Notes: a model not told the origin generated them from the letters alone. Shown: positions 19,620 to 33,159, counted from the first letter of the stretch. The stretch is DNA of 64,000 nucleotides from Symbiodinium natans (GCA_905221605.1 CAJNDS010000657.1:489501-553500); one strand, 5' to 3'. Made by a program: numbers and translations.

Positions 19620-19760
19620 AGAAGGCGGACTCTGAGGGCTCACCGGCTAGAGAAGACTGTGGCTCTACGGACTCTGAGGGCTCACCGGCTCTAGAGAAGA
19701 CTCTGGAGCTACGGATTCTGGGGGCTCACAGACGGCTCTAGACTCAGAGACGGCTCTGGC
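19620..19760. repeat. Tandem repeat, unit about 45 bp
   Basis: Three to four copies of a unit with CTCTGAGGGCTCACCGGCT and GAGAAGACT. It is directly next to the preceding tandem repeat. Confidence 0.7.
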
Positions 19761-20140
19761 AAAGAGTCGCTCATTTCTTACGCGCCACTTTGCGAACCTT
19801 TCCAGAAGACTTCCGTATTATTAGTGCGGGACGCTTGTGTACAGTTCCTGGGCGAACTTCTATTCCAGGACGTCTATTCAAGGGCTCTTCATGCTACAGC
19901 GGTCGTAACAGCACCCAGCTTCACTCGACTCGCGTGCTCCCACCCCTGAGATTGCGCCCATCGCCATGACCACCCAAAGGCAACTTTCTAAACCCCAAAT
20001 CGACGTGCAAATCCAGAGATGTGTCTGGAAGGGCTTCAATAGCAACTGCATCAGAACGTCAATCCTCTAGAAATACTGCCTCCTCACATCAACAACCATC
20101 TCCAGAGGGTCAACCGCGTCCTAGCAACAGGCAAAACAAT

Positions 20141-21700
20141 TTATTCAATCTCGCGCAACACAAAAAAAGACGTGACTCCTGCAGTACAGCAAGTCTCAGT
20201 CGCTGACGAAGTTTGCTGGCAAGGCCCAGGTTGTCTTTCGTTGCTGAGCGCACGGGAAAAGTCCTCAAGAAGGTGAGCAAGCAAGTCCAGATAGGCGAGA
20301 ATGTCACGACACCCATCCTCGACGGTTCTTGTTGTCCATTTCTCTGGCTCGCCAAATCGGCGACACAGGTGCTGAAAGAGTAGGCCCGACAGCTCATCCA
20401 TCAAGACAGTTGTGTTCCTCGAGTGCACTGGAGGGCGGTTCTCGTACACCAAAACATGTTCGTGCGCAAACACCAAGCTGCTGCAGTAAGGCCTCGGCTT
20501 GGACCGTCGAGCTGCTTCAGCACCGCCCGTCCGCATGAACTCGCGCTGCCTGGCAAACGCCAATGGAGCATGCGCACGGCACCTCAGGCCAGCACTGATG
20601 AGGCACTCATCCACCTGCTCTGTGAACAGTGAGAGCTTTCTCAATATTCAATTTCTAGCAAGATGCTAAGTCTTTGAGCGTGTCAAAGGTGTTCTTGGGA
20701 AAGTCGAGCACAACCATGTTCCGCTTGATCACGCTCGTCGAGCATACGGCGGCGCCAGAAATATGACGCTGTTGCTGTAGCACCTAGGCTTCGAACGCTG
20801 AACGTCTTTGGTGCGTCCATCGCCTGTTATCAGACAACAGCCACAATGCTAAAAATCACCTTATCGCGGGCATATCTTACCAATACGTTGCGTTGAACAC
20901 TGTCCAAATATGACGCTGTCGGGAAACACGATGTGCTAGGCTTGCGAACACCAGAGCCACACGGAGCTGCAACCGGAAGGCATCCTCATCTTGAACTCCT
21001 GCAAAATGCGCTATCTGCTATATGTCCTCACTGGATATGCATGAAGGCACACACGCATACGCTTGCACTGACGTAATTCGGCGGTCTGTATTCTGAAGTT
21101 GTTGCAATTTGATACTAGTCCAAGTTGAAAACCCCCCGTAGGCGTGCCACTCCGCACACATCCAACGTTCAAGGATACTTCCATTGCTTCCGCACGCATT
21201 ATGCATGCAACGGAGACAGATAGGACCTGCCACCAAGCACACAGGGTACCCAAGCAACAATACGCGCGACAGAGTAGGCAACCTGTACCGAGTCGGATAC
21301 AGTGCGCCGATGTGCTTTATGGAACTGCGAACCCTGAACAATCACTTCACAGATAACGGGTCCTGACAGCAGCGCGCGCAGCACAGGTGCAGCTGCTCTC
21401 TCGGCAAGCTTGCAGGCCAGCCCGCGCAGTGGAGTCGTGTCTGCTTTCATCGCCGAGGCGACGTAGGAGCTGCCTTGCACCGAAGTAAGGCTCGAGCACA
21501 AGAAACACAGGGATAGCGACACTCATCCACTGATTGATGCTCCGGCCCTTGTTTGGGGCACCTGCCTGCGAACATGCACTAAGCCAGGACAGTGATGGTG
21601 GTCCTTTTGTGGTAGCGACGCGTGACACAAGACGACGATCAGAATGGAATGATATCGTTGAGTTACACAGTCGCCGTCCCATGCAGTCAATCACAAGCCA
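20141..21700 (-). CDS. Unrecognised multi-exon gene or gene relic in a telomere-repeat-free island
   Basis: Several minus-strand stretches read like protein, in order: about 21540-21480 (SINQWMSVAIPVFLVLEPYF), 21470-21260 in another frame (CKLAERAAAPVLRALL), about 21000-20920 after a TTTTGCAG acceptor (VQDEDAFRLQLRVALVFASL), about 20765-20660 (VIKRNMVVLDFPKNTF) and 20644-20141 (RRFGEPEKWTTRTVEDGCRD). The segment 20760-20920 lies between two copies of ACAGCGTCATATTT; removing it joins SRQRHI to SGAAVC in frame. Frame changes near 21480 have no clear splice site, so this may be a decaying gene. I do not recognise a family. Confidence 0.4.
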
Positions 21701-21870
21701 CTTTCAAAGACGTCACACAATCTGCAAATATGCTGGAGAAGCGAACTCCGACATCCTGTTATACCGTCTAGCCTCGTTAGGCCAGGTCAATAGTATGAGG
21801 CCTACCACCCCAAACAAAATTTCAATGATTACGTTTTGCCAAGTGATGGCATGCTCTTATTTATTAGAGA

Positions 21871-21872
21871 CT

Positions 21873-21952
<80 letters not shown>
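21871..21952. repeat. (CA)n microsatellite
   Basis: About 40 CA units, unbroken. Open frames across it are translation artefacts. Confidence 0.95.
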
Positions 21953-21955
<3 letters not shown>

Positions 21956-22139
21956 GTGTGCCCACGGAGTGTGTCCAGGCAGATATATTGCAGTAGATCG
22001 GAGATACGCAATGACCGGTCCTAACACTGCTGCCGTGACGCATCGGCCCGTACCGAGCTCACTATCCCAGGCCGTCTCTGTCCCCGTGACGTCTGTCAGC
22101 GCCTCTGTCTCCAAGTCCTTGAAGTTGTAATAGGCCTAC

Positions 22140-22640
22140 CTGGAAATCGTTGCAACCCCCAAATTCGGAATTCCATGGAAAACGTCGAAATGAATTTCAA
22201 AATAATTTCGAAAATTTTCCAAAGATTATTATGAGAATTTCACTTGGAATTATCAAATATTAAATTTCAATTTCATCCAAAATAGTTCTAAAAACTATAT
22301 ATTCTCTAAAAAAATGTTCAAATAAATTCTGAGGTATCCAAAGATTCCTTGTATCATTTCTAAAAACTTCATGAATAATTCAATTGGAATTCTCAAAATT
22401 TTTTAAATTCTATCCATATTTTTGGGGTTTCCAAAAAATATTAGATATTCTATTGATAACCTCCAATCAATGTCAAAAAAATTGGCGAATATTCCAGAAC
22501 TATTCGAATTATTGTAAATACAAAATTTGTATGAGGACTGTAATTAGAATCATTTAAGAGATGTCCATAGATTCCTTGGATCATTATCAAACCAAGATTT
22601 CATGTTGGTTTCCAGATAATATTCGATATTCCATTTGAAT
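22140..22640. other. AT-rich segment without genes
   Basis: About 500 bp rich in AATTTC and GAAAATTT words, very unlike the GC-rich surroundings. It has no open frames and no clear inverted ends. It may be an AT-rich insertion or an old intergenic region. Confidence 0.6.
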
Positions 22641-22734
22641 ATCAATGTCGTCGTCCAATTCCCTGCCCCGCCGCTCCACTCTCCACCACCCTCCTTGTCT
22701 ACCCCCCCCCCCCACACCGACCCCTAAAGAATAT

Positions 22735-22835
22735 CTAAAAACAAACGTTTCGCTCAAAACTTTCGCACAAAACGTTTCGCTCAAAACTTTCGCACCAAAC
22801 GGTTCGCTCAAAACGTTTCGCTCAAAACGTTATTG
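22735..22835. repeat. Short tandem repeat AAAACGTTTCGCTC
   Basis: Five copies of AAAACGTTTCGCTC / AAAACTTTCGCACC-type 14-bp units. Confidence 0.7.
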
Positions 22836-22989
22836 GGACCGAAACCCTATACAATTTCTATAAACCCTAAGCCCTAAACCCTAAACCCTTATAAACCCTA
22901 AACCCTAAACCCTAAACCCTAAGCCCTAAGCCCTAAGCCCTAAGCCCTAAGCCCTAAACCCTAAACCCTAAACCCTAAACCCCAACAGG

Positions 22990-25900
22990 ATCCCAGAAAA
23001 CGTCCGAGGCATTCGCTGAATGTGGGCGGCGAGAGGATGCCCTCCAGGCAGGCGAGCGCCTCTTCGCTGGCCCTCGGCAGGGTTTAGGGTTTAGGGTTTA
23101 GGGTTTAGGGCTTAGGGCTTAGGGTTTAGGGTTTAGGGTTTAGGGTCTAGGGTCTAGGGGTTAGGGTTTAGGGTTTAGGGTTTAGGGTTTAGGGTTTAGG
23201 GTTTAGGGTTTAGGGTTTAGGGTTTAGGGTTAGGGTCTGGGCTTTAAGGTTTAGAGTTCAGGGTTCAGGGTGGAGATCTATGGGGGTTGGAGCCTTCGGG
23301 TGGGATAGGTGTTCATGAAGACTGGCAGGCGATTCACGAAACAACTTTGCGAGGAACATCCGAAACGCTGAGGTGACCAGGTACAAGGGACTAAAGGAGG
23401 GACCCTTATAAGGGGTAGTTAGGGAGTATTTGGGTGCTACTTAGGCATATAGGGATAATTTAAGGCATATATTTGTACATATATATATATATATATTGGG
23501 AGTACATAGGGGAATACGAATGAGTGGCCCTTCTAGGGGGTCCCTCCTTCTAATTCACCTGTAACAGGGACAGGCCTCAACCATCCCTAAACCCTAAACC
23601 CTACAATCCCTACTCCCTAAGCCCTACAAACCTAAAACCCAAACTCCTTCCTAACCAGGTTCTACCTACTTCACCATGCAATGGACGATTTGCTCCTCGA
23701 CCTGGTCAGTATACGCGAGATGTATACGGCACACAATGAAATAAAATATGGAATAGAATACTATCATAAATTATAGTACAATATATTTAATTTAACATAA
23801 CATAATGTAATATATGCAATGTCTCTATATGTATATATGCTAACCTTTGTGGCAGCAAGGTTTGGGGTTTGCGGCTTAGGACTTGGGGGAACACTAAACC
23901 CTAAACCCTAAACCCTAAACCCTAAACCCTAAACCCTAAACCCTAAACCCTAAACCCTAACAAAATCGAGGCCGTCGCTGGAGGCCCTCGAGGCACGCAG
24001 GCGTGCACGTACCGCCACCTCGGGCTGCTTCGCTGCGTAGTAGGGTTTGGAGTTTAGGGTTTCTTGTTGCTTATAGGTCCATTCCATGGTCACTACGGAT
24101 TAATGCGGAAATCTGCCACGTCGGGAAATCTCCACTGCCAACCCTCTCACCCCCTCACACCCTAAAACCTTTGTTTAAACCTCAAAGCTGTTAATACTAA
24201 ACCCTAAACCCTAAAAACCCTACACAAAGCCCTAAACCCTGAATCCCTAGTCCCCCAAACCCCTAAAACCCTACAGAAAGCCGCAAAACCCTTACACCCT
24301 GCAAGCCCTAAACCTTCTTCCCGAAGCCATGAAACCCTACATCCCTACTCAACCTACTCAACTTACTCAACCCTAAACCCTAAACCCTAAACCCTAATTG
24401 TATCCCTACACCCCTCGTGCCCTACCCGCACAAGAGGCCGCGGCTCTGCACTGAGTCCCCTTCAATGCAGCTGGGTATGGCCTGCCAACTTAAGGTTTGG
24501 GGGTTTAGGGTTTGAGGGGTTGAGGGTTTAGGGTTGAGGGTTTTGGGGTTTAGGATTGAGGAGTTTTGATGAGCTGATGAGTTGAGGAGTTCTGATGAGT
24601 TGAGGAGGTGAGTTGACATACAGTGGGCGCACCCTAAACCCTACAGCGGGTTCACCAAGCTTTGAGTTTGGGGGTCTGGTTTGTAGGGTCTCGGGGTCTT
24701 GCAAAGGGCACGTGGAAGCGCTCCTGTGTGGGTCAGTCCGTTAATCGGGGCCTCTCTGCCGGTTTAGGGTTTAGGGGTCAGCGTATTATTTAGAAACCCT
24801 AAACCCTAAACCCTCAACCCTAAACCCCTATAGGGAACATATTTTGCTTAGTCCTCCCCTCCTTCCCTCTCCCTCTCCCCACCTAACCTGGTCCACGGCG
24901 CTCGGCGCAGCGCACTTTTGAGCGCAATGCACCTGCGCAGGGGTCGAGGTTCTTGGGTTTAGGTTTTAGAGTTTTACGGCTTGAGGTTTTAGGGTTTAGG
25001 GTTTTAGGGTTTTAGAGTTGTAGGGTTTTAGGGTTTTAGGGTTTTAGGGATTTAGGGATTTAGGGTTTTAGGGTTTTAGGGTTTTAGGGTTTTAGGGTTT
25101 TAGGGTTTGGGGTTTAGGGTCAAGGCATTGGGATTGCAGGAGGGTTGAAAGACTTGGAATCCCCGTGCTATCAGCCGGGTTCGGGCTACACTTGAGGCCC
25201 TAGGCCCTAAACCCCTAAACCCCTAAACCCCTAAACCCCTAAACCCCTAAACCCCTAAACCCCTAAACCCCTAAACCCCTAAACCCCTAAACCCCTAAAC
25301 CCCTAAACCTCTAAACCCCTAAACCCCTAAACCCCTAAACCCCTAAACCCCTAAACCCCTAAACCCCTAAACCCCTAAACCCCTAAACCCCTAAACCCCT
25401 AAACCCCGAACCCTATAAACCCTAATTCCAAGCCCTATGAGGACCCTCAACCCTAAACCCGAAACCCTAAACCCGAAGCTCTAAACCCTAAACTCTAAAC
25501 CCTAAAACCCTAAACCCTCCAACCCTTAACCCGAAACCCTCAACCCTCAAAGCCAGCTCAAGAGGGCGCCCTACTCCCGCCTCGGACCATGTCCCATCTG
25601 AGCAAACCGCCTGAAGAGGCTTTAGGGGGTTTTTGAGGGTTTGTAGGGTGTTGAGGGTTTGGGATTTAGGGTTTAGGGGTTTAGGGGTTTGGGATTTAGG
25701 GTTTAGGGGTTCAGGGCTTAGGGTTTGTAGGGTGTTCAGGGTTTGGGGTTTAGGGTTTCAACCTAAAGCCCCACTGCGGGTCACCCTAGACCCTGAACAC
25801 TCAATCACCAGGCCCCCTCAACCCTAAACCCTAAACCCTAAAACCCTAAACCCTAAACCCTAAAACCCTCAACCCTCAACCCTCAAACCCTAAACCCTCA

Positions 25901-28900
25901 AACCCAAATCCTCAACCCTAAAAACCCTAAACCCTAAAACCCTCAAGCCTAAACCCTAAACCCTAAACCACCCTCAACCCTAAACCCTCAACCTGATGCC
26001 CCCCTTCTTGGCGTCCGGGCCGTGGAAAGCCCCGGAGGTGGTGAGAAGCCGTCAGCACCTGGCGCTCCAAGTGTTGAAGGGGCTTTAAGGGGCTTTCAAG
26101 TGTCTTTAAGGGGGTTTAGGGTTTAGGGTTTCGGGTTTAGGGTTTGGGGTTTAATTTTAGGGGTCCAAGGGTGTTTAAGGGGCTTTAAGGGGTGTCTACG
26201 GGTTTTTTCAGGTGGGTTAAGGGTTTTTTTGGGTGGTTTTAAGGGTTTTTTAAAGGGGGGTTTGGGGTTTTAAGGGGGTTTTAGGGTTTAGGGTGGTTTT
26301 GAGGGCTTTGGAGGGCTCCAAGAGGTCATAAAGGGCTTTTGGGGCTTCGGGGCTTCTTGTATTCCTGTAGGCTGGGTTGAAGGGTTTAGGGGTTTAGGGT
26401 TTAGGGCTCCGGCTTCGAACCTGGGTGAGCTCCCAACACCGGGGGCCTACCCCGTGACGGCTTTAGGGTTTAGGTTTTAGGGTTTTGTAGGGTTTAGGGC
26501 CCCCCACCCCTCTAAAACCTGAGAAACACAAAGCCCCTAACCCGAAAATTGCCCAAGCCGCCCCTGGTCCTTTTTGCGGCTCCTCAATAGGACTATGCTG
26601 TGAATAAAGAGCGGACCAATTCCTCTAAAACCCTAGAACCCCAAATCCCCCAAGCCCTGAACCCTGGAACCCCCTAAACAAACCCCAAAGGTCCATGTAC
26701 CTAAAGCGGGAATACTTGGGCCTTAAAGTACCTACTATATTATAGTGACCTTGGGGCCCAAGAAAACACTAATTAGGTACATGGACCCTAAACCCTAAAC
26801 CCTAAACCCTCAACCCTCAACCCTAAACCCTAAGTCCTGAAATGTCCTGAAAGATCTCGGACCCTCATTGGGCCCGGGCATTGGATGTCGCACGTGGAGC
26901 CCGATGGCCGGCCGCTGCAGCCCAAGATCTGGACATGGGGTTTAGGGTTTAGGGTCCCTAAACCCTAGGGTTTAGGGTTTAGGGTTGAGGGTTGAGGGTT
27001 GAGGGTTTAGGGGTCCCTAAAACCCTAGAGTTTGGGGTCTTCGGGGCTTAGGGTGTGTGATCCAGGATTGCGGGCTCGGGGGTGTCTGGCATCCAGCAGA
27101 TCCTTTTCCGGATCCTTCCACGTCCCAGGACAATGACGTCAATCACTCTTCCGCATGCTTCGATGATGGCATGCGATGGCCAACGTCAGGGGCTTTTGGG
27201 CTACACTGGCTACAGCTTCCACCGGAAAACCCTTCCTTGCTACCCTCATCAAGCTCCCCTATCAAGACCCGAAGTCTCCCACAGGGCCCATCTATCGGAA
27301 GGGTTTAGTGTTGAGGGTTTATCGAAGGGTCTCTCGTTATATAACCCTTATATGCACTATACATAACAGGGGCATACTTACTTAGGATCCCTACTAATTA
27401 TTAACCAGGGTAGCAGACCACGCTAAAGGGCCCGTGGTTTCAAACCTGAGAGGTTAGGGTTTTGGGCATTGGGAGGGTTTAGGGTTTGGGGTTTAGGGTT
27501 TAGGGCGCTTGAGCCGCGCGCAGGGAGCGCGTTGGCCACAAAGGGCGGCTCGTAGCACAGCTTGATGCAGGAAGCGTTGCTGAAGATCCCATCCTCAGGG
27601 GTTTAGGGTTTAGGGTTTAGGGTTTAGGGTTTAGGGTTTGGGGTTTGGGGTTTGGGGTTTGGGAGTTTAGAGATACCATCCTCGGGGGTTAGGGCTTCAA
27701 TTGGGGCTGGCACGGTTTTGGGGGTTGACGTGGTTGATGTACCCATATCACCCTGCATTTTTTTTTTTTTTTTTGGGGGGGGGGGGGGGTTCTTGGAAAC
27801 TGAAGGGTTCTAGTGTTTGGGTAACCTGCCCGAAAGCCCGAAACCCTAGCTATTCTTGACACCATGAACCCGAAACGTAGAAGCTGCCAAGGCCCTCTTT
27901 TCCCTTAATTTAAACCCTCTAAGCCCTAACCCACACCCCGAAACCTGAACACGAACTTCAAGAACCCTCAACCCACCCCTAAACCCTGAGCCCTACACCC
28001 TAATCCCTAAACCCTGAACCCCAAGTTAGGGCCCAATAACCCTGCTTACAGCAAGAGGGGCACCCTCAGCCCCTTCAGCCCCTTCAGCCCTAAACCCTCC
28101 CTGTAGGAGGGGCATGCCCCAGTTCGCCACTCTTTGGGAGAACCTTGCGGCGGACCCTGAGACCTCTTCATCCGCATAAGGGCCGGGGTAGGGTTCGGGG
28201 TTTAGGGTTCAGGGTTCAGGGTTTGGGGGGGGGGGGGGGGGGTTAGGGTTGAGGGTTTGGGGCTTAGGATCTGTTGTTTGGTGACCTATCCTCATTCAAG
28301 CGTTTTTTGAGGCCTCGACATGGAAATGGGGGGGGGGGGGAGGGGGTTGGGGGGGGTGGGGGGAGGGGGGGGTGGGTGGGGGAGGGCTGTTCCGAAACAA
28401 TGTCTGTTCGTGGGTTGTAGAAACTTGAGGGGACCTGCATGTTGGGAGACGAGGTTTACCCTACTTTGGAGTAGACCCTGGAAAAAAGTATATACTTTTT
28501 TGGGTATAAGTAGCTATAATAGGAACCCAGAACCAACAAAAGTGTTAAAGTATAGTACTCCAACACCAACACACGGCAATATGGGACGTCTGGCTGAGCT
28601 GCGGGCATTGCACACGAGATCTGCGCTCTTGACATGTCCTCCGAGGCGAAAAAGGGGACCCCTTATATGCCCCTTATAGGCCCTACACAAATTCAGGGCC
28701 CATACATCAGAACCCTTTATCCTAAACCCCAAACCATAGAACTCTAAAGACAGTGCGACCGGCAGTTCTCCGGCAAAAGCAGCTGCAGTTGCGTTGCCCC
28801 TTACAGCCTCCCCCCAAAAAACAAGAGCCAACGTACCTGGGACCCTCTTTACTACTAAGCTGTAGGTGCATAGAGTCCCAGGTAGAGACACCGGGGGGTT

Positions 28901-30310
28901 AGGGGTTTTTGAGGTTGGGGTTCGCGGATACAGGGTCTCTAGCTAAAACAGCTAGCGCCGGGCCCATCTGCTTGAAGGAGTCATCAAGTATAGGGTTAAT
29001 AGGATTGATTGAAATTTTCGGCTTCATAGGGTTAAGGTTTTACGGGCAATCCCAGACACTGCCGTGCCCCCTGAACCCTCAGCCCGTTGAAGCATATGGG
29101 TGCAAACGAGAAATCAAAAAGGGGCCCCAAATATGAACCCTCAAATAGGAAGATTCCCTTTAACAAAGGACCCCAACATCAGTACCGCTTTCATCGTAAA
29201 CCGCATATTGAAAGGGGGACCCTGACCCTAAACCCTAAACCCTAAACCCTAAACTCTAAACCCTAAACCGCCTAAACCCTAAACCGGCAAGCAAAGCTGC
29301 GGAGCAGAGTTCGCGTCCTCCGACGCAGGGCAGCACGCACGTGTGGTTGTGCGGAGTGCCGGAGCACTGTGCCAGCAGGGACTGATCCTGGGCCCGTTTA
29401 GGGTTTAGGGCTTAGGGCTTAGGGTTTAGGGTTTAGGGTTTAGGGTTTAGGGTTTAGGGTAGTCCACCCATGTGCACACTGGGGGGCGCCCCCACCCCCC
29501 CCCCCCCACACATGGCCTAAACGTACGACCCGAAGGGTTCATGTACCGAAATACGGAGCACTTGGGCCTGAATGCACCTTTTTGCCATCGGGACTTTGGG
29601 GCCCAAGTACAGAAACATGAGGTGCCTGGACCCTTAGTCAAGACCCTACTTGGAGGTTCATGTGTACGCACTAACCAAGTATTGATTGTCCTTGTAGCTG
29701 TACTTCTACCATATTCGGGCACTTAAGAGGCTTCTAAGTGCAGCTAGAAGTACAGTTCAAAGTCTTTATTGGTTAATGAGTACCATGAGCCTCCAAGTAC
29801 ATACCACCCTGCATACACTTCCTGGGCGCCCCAGACGGCAAAGTTGACGGTCGGCACCTCTGGTGGACCCATCTGGGGCTCCAAACTCTAAGGGGTTTAT
29901 AGAACGATACCCTAAACCCTAGACCCTAAACCCTAAACCCTAGACCCTAAACCCTAAACCCCAAACCCTAAACCCCAAACCCCAAGCCGTTGTTTGTAGG
30001 GCGTCTGGTGGGATTCATCGAGTTTTTTAAGGGGCTCAGGGATGGCTACTCCACCAACTCAGCCCATGCACACATCCCGGCCCTTTTAAGCCTCGGAACG
30101 CAAGAAGCTCCAAAGGACCCAAGTTCTGGGTTTAGGGATTGTGGGGTCTATGGGGTTCAGGGTTTAGGGGTTAGGGTTTAGGGCTTCGGATTTAGGGGTT
30201 TATGAGGTTTATAGGGTTTAGGGGATTCCAGCTCAGCGCCTCGGTACAGGCGGAGCGGCACAGGAAGCTTCTCGGCGACAGCACACCATCCTGGCAGAAC
30301 CAAGCTCCTC
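22990..30310 (-). CDS. Sushi/CCP-like Cys-rich repeat protein, multi-exon, ends not resolved
   Basis: Short exons carry pieces of a complement-control-like module (C..P..V.N...G..C...C..G....C..G.W....C). In order: about 30300-30226 (CQDGVLSPRSFLCRSAC), about 29390-29290 (QCSGTPHNHTCVLPC), 27593-27522 (SCIKLCYEPPFVANAL), 26928 to about 26855 (CSGRPSGSTCDIQCPG), 25610-25581 (AVCSDGTWSE), 24932-24888 (VHCAQKCAAPSAVDQ), 24751-24698 (APINGLTHTGALPR), 24481-24426 (AIPSCIEGDSVQSRGLLC) and 24018-23962 (WRYVHACVPRGPP). The joins from 25610 to 24018 are phase-consistent and use GC-AG and GT-AG ends. A likely further exon near 22995-23080 reads SEEALACLEGILSPPTF. Similar fragments lie lower (18.06 kb SLSACSGLRY, 17.5 kb QMCPLQCRSGFRS) and may be the 3' part. 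CCP modules usually mediate extracellular adhesion. The start may be near 31.3 kb. Confidence 0.6.
23390..23560. mobile_element. Inverted-repeat element with a TA core
   Basis: AGGAGGGACCCTTATAAGGG at the left and CCTTCTAGGGGGTCCCTCCT at the right pair around a TATA microsatellite. The layout matches the other small inverted-repeat elements, but I found no second copy in the window. Confidence 0.55.
25206..25410. repeat. (CCCCTAAA)n octamer array
   Basis: About 25 units of an 8-bp variant with one C-to-T change. The opposing TTTTAGGG octamer tract at 24990-25110 forms its inverted partner. Confidence 0.9.
26690..26787. mobile_element. Inverted-repeat element, family GGTCCATGTACC
   Basis: The left arm GGTCCATGTACCTAA and right arm TTAGGTACATGGACC are perfect inverted repeats over 15 bp, with inner CTTGGGCC / GGGGCCCAAG blocks. 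A diverged copy is at 29539-29635. Confidence 0.7.
29648..29799. mobile_element. 150-bp fold-back element
   Basis: The arms are TACTTGGAGGTTCATGTGTA and TACCATGAGCCTCCAAGTA. The pairing continues inward through ACTAACCAAG / TTGGTTAATG and GTAGCTGTACTTCTA / TAGAAGTACAG, so almost the whole element is one imperfect hairpin. It lies next to a member of the GGTCCATGTACC family. Confidence 0.65.
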
Positions 30311-31671
30311 AACCCTAACTCCTTGTGGGGCTTAGGGTTTAGGGTTTAGGGTTTAGGGTTTAGAGTGGTGTTGAAGGCTGTCCTTTCAGAGCTGCGGGGC
30401 CCTCGCAAGCTACGCCGAGGCCGCCTAAGAATCCGATATAATACCTAAACCCCTAAACCCTAAACCCTAAACCCTAAACCCCCAGACCCTAAACCCCAAA
30501 CCCTAAACCCCAAACCCTAAACCCTAAACCCTAACCCCTAAACCCTAAACTACAGACTGCTTCATACGAAGAACATACAAAAAAGTCTAAAGACTCCCAC
30601 ACTGTCTCCACCCAAAGCCGCACGATTTTGCCTAAACCCTGAACCCTGGACCCTAAACCCTAAACCCCAAACCCTAGACCCTAACCCTAACCCTAAACCC
30701 TAAACCCTAAACCCCAAACCCTAAACCTTAAAAGTCCAGAGAGGGGAACCCAAGAAGCCCAAGAAGCTAAGGTCCAAGCGCTGCAGCTGAGCTGCAGGAG
30801 CCCGTCCGGCACTTCAGCAGTGAAACCTCCGGAAATGCGGGTTTAGGGTTTAGAGTTTAGGGTTTAGGGTTTAGGGGTTAGGGGTTAAGGGTTTAGGGTT
30901 CTTAGGATTTAGGGCTTTATAGGGTGCAGGGTTTAGGGTTTAGGGCTCAGGGTTTAGGATTCGGGGTTTCGGGTTTCGGGTTTCGGCAGCTCATGTAATC
31001 TCACATCTCAATCCAGTTTAAAACCCAACAGAAACCCGAAAATCAGTCCCGGGAACCTAAACCCTAAACCCTAAACCCCAAACCCCTATACAGTGTGCTC
31101 TACCTGGGAAGTTTCTCCCCTGCAGTAGTACTGACCCTTCATTCGTAGGTATGACGGTATGACCCATAAAGCTGTAGGTAAAAACAGGGGGTCCCAGGTA
31201 ATCCCTAAACCCTAAACCCTAAACCCCCTCAACCCGGAACCTGGTGAAGCCTCAGAGGGAACTTTGAAGGGCCACCGGGCCTGGCTTGCAGGAAGGGCGG
31301 CAGGAGCTGCCATGAGGGACCTGGCTTAAATTTAGGGTTTAGGTTTTAGGGTTTGGTGTCTTGAGTCTTCTGTGGCTCCGATGCATTTTCAGGCGAAGCT
31401 GCAGGCAGCAGTGCAAAGCAATGTGGCGTAAGGGCTTCGGAAACAACACTTCCAGCAACTTAGGCTGGTTTTCACCTTCTTTCCTCTGGCTTTCAGCTTG
31501 TGCTGCACTTGCGCATGTGGCAAACGAATTATATAAGAGTTGACTGAGGCGCCAACCTGTTCTATGCAATCTGGAATCTGGGGGCTCTAAGTCTGTACAA
31601 GGCAAGCCATCAAACCTCCGCTTCACGGCTGCCGAAACTGAACCGCCGATCTTTGCCTCGACCCTGATGCT

Positions 31672-32866
31672 TTACACAGGAGGCAGGGTCTTATAAGAGC
31701 AGCCCGTGCAGCCAGCGGAGTACTGCCACGCTGATGGTGGAACATACTCACACCAGCTGGCACATCCTCCCACAGGAGAAGTGGCCGGCGAAGTTACCTC
31801 AGTGACGCTTCCCTGGGTGCAGCCTCGGCATTCTGGCGTGTACTGATGCGATGGACCGGGCACCCAGCCGCACCAACTGGCACACCCTTCGCCTAGCGGA
31901 GTTGCCTGAGATGGCTGGGATGGCTGGGTGCCAGTCTCACTTCCATGGGATGCCTGAGAGCACGTGCGGCACTCGGGCGTGTATTGCTGGGATGGGAATG
32001 GCACCCACTCGCACCAGCTAGCGCAGCCGCTTCCAATAGTGGGGACAGGACGCTCCGGTCGCTGCCCGGCCCCGGCGGCCCCAGAGCAGCCATGACAATC
32101 TGGGGTGTACTGCCAGGAGGCGAAGGGAACCCACCTGCACCAGTTGTCGCAATTCTCATGCGTGCCATTCGGCGAAGTGACATCCGGACGGGGTCGGGAA
32201 GAAACTCGGCCGGAGCAGCCGCCACAATCGGGCGTGTACTGCCACGAGCCTTGCGGGACCCACTGGCACCAGCCCGCGCAGCTTCCGTTGCCTCCGCTGC
32301 TCGGCACGAATGGTCCATCCAGCTCTTGTCCAGAGCAGCCATGACAGCCGCGAGTGTAGTTCCATGAGGGGGTGGGGACCCACTGGCACCAGTCCACACA
32401 TGTTGTGCTGCTCGCGTTGACCGGCGCCGCTGGACCAACGGGCAGAGGGGAAGAGATGTTTCCAGAGCAGCTGCGACAGTCGGGAGTGTACTGCCAGGAG
32501 TTGCGGGGCACCCACTTGCAATAGTTTGCACAGCGGATGTTGCTTGCGATGGGAGCTGCTGGCCCAACTGTCTCAGGGGCTTGCCCGGAGCAGCTGCGGC
32601 ATTCTGGAGTATACTGCCGGGAAGCCAGGGGCACCCACTGGCACCAGCCCACGCAAGTTCCATTGCTTGGTTGGGTCACGTGGGTCACGCCTTCGGAGGT
32701 CGAGCAGTTTCGGCAGTCAGGGGTGTACTGCCACGACGGGCCTGGGACCCACTGGCACCAACCTAGGATGGCCCTAGTAAATTTCCTGAATATGATCCTC
32801 TTAAGCTTCATAGGGGAAAAACAATATAGATAGATATATATATATATATGTATACATTATATGTAC

Positions 32867-32899
<33 letters not shown>

Positions 32900-33119
32900 T
32901 CTATATATATATATAAACACCACCTCTTAAACCCAGGAAGGGAAAATAGGAAAAAATCTCCCAAGGGCCTACCTGGCAACTGACGCAGCTTCCGTTCGTG
33001 TGGATGGGCGACGCGGGGCCGACCGGTTGAGCTCCCGAGCAGCCACGGCACTCCTTGAAGAAAGCCGTGCAAAAATGAGGGTACACGGCTTTTAGTGGGG
33101 TCGCGCTCTCTCTCTCTCT

Positions 33120-33159
<40 letters not shown>

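Noticed and set aside
20760-20880. hAT-like CAGTG terminus inside the 14-bp-flanked insert
   Set aside because: The two ends of the insert are not convincing inverted repeats of each other.
26400-26460. GGTTCGAAGCC resembling a tRNA T arm
   Set aside because: The flanking bases do not form a T stem or an acceptor stem.
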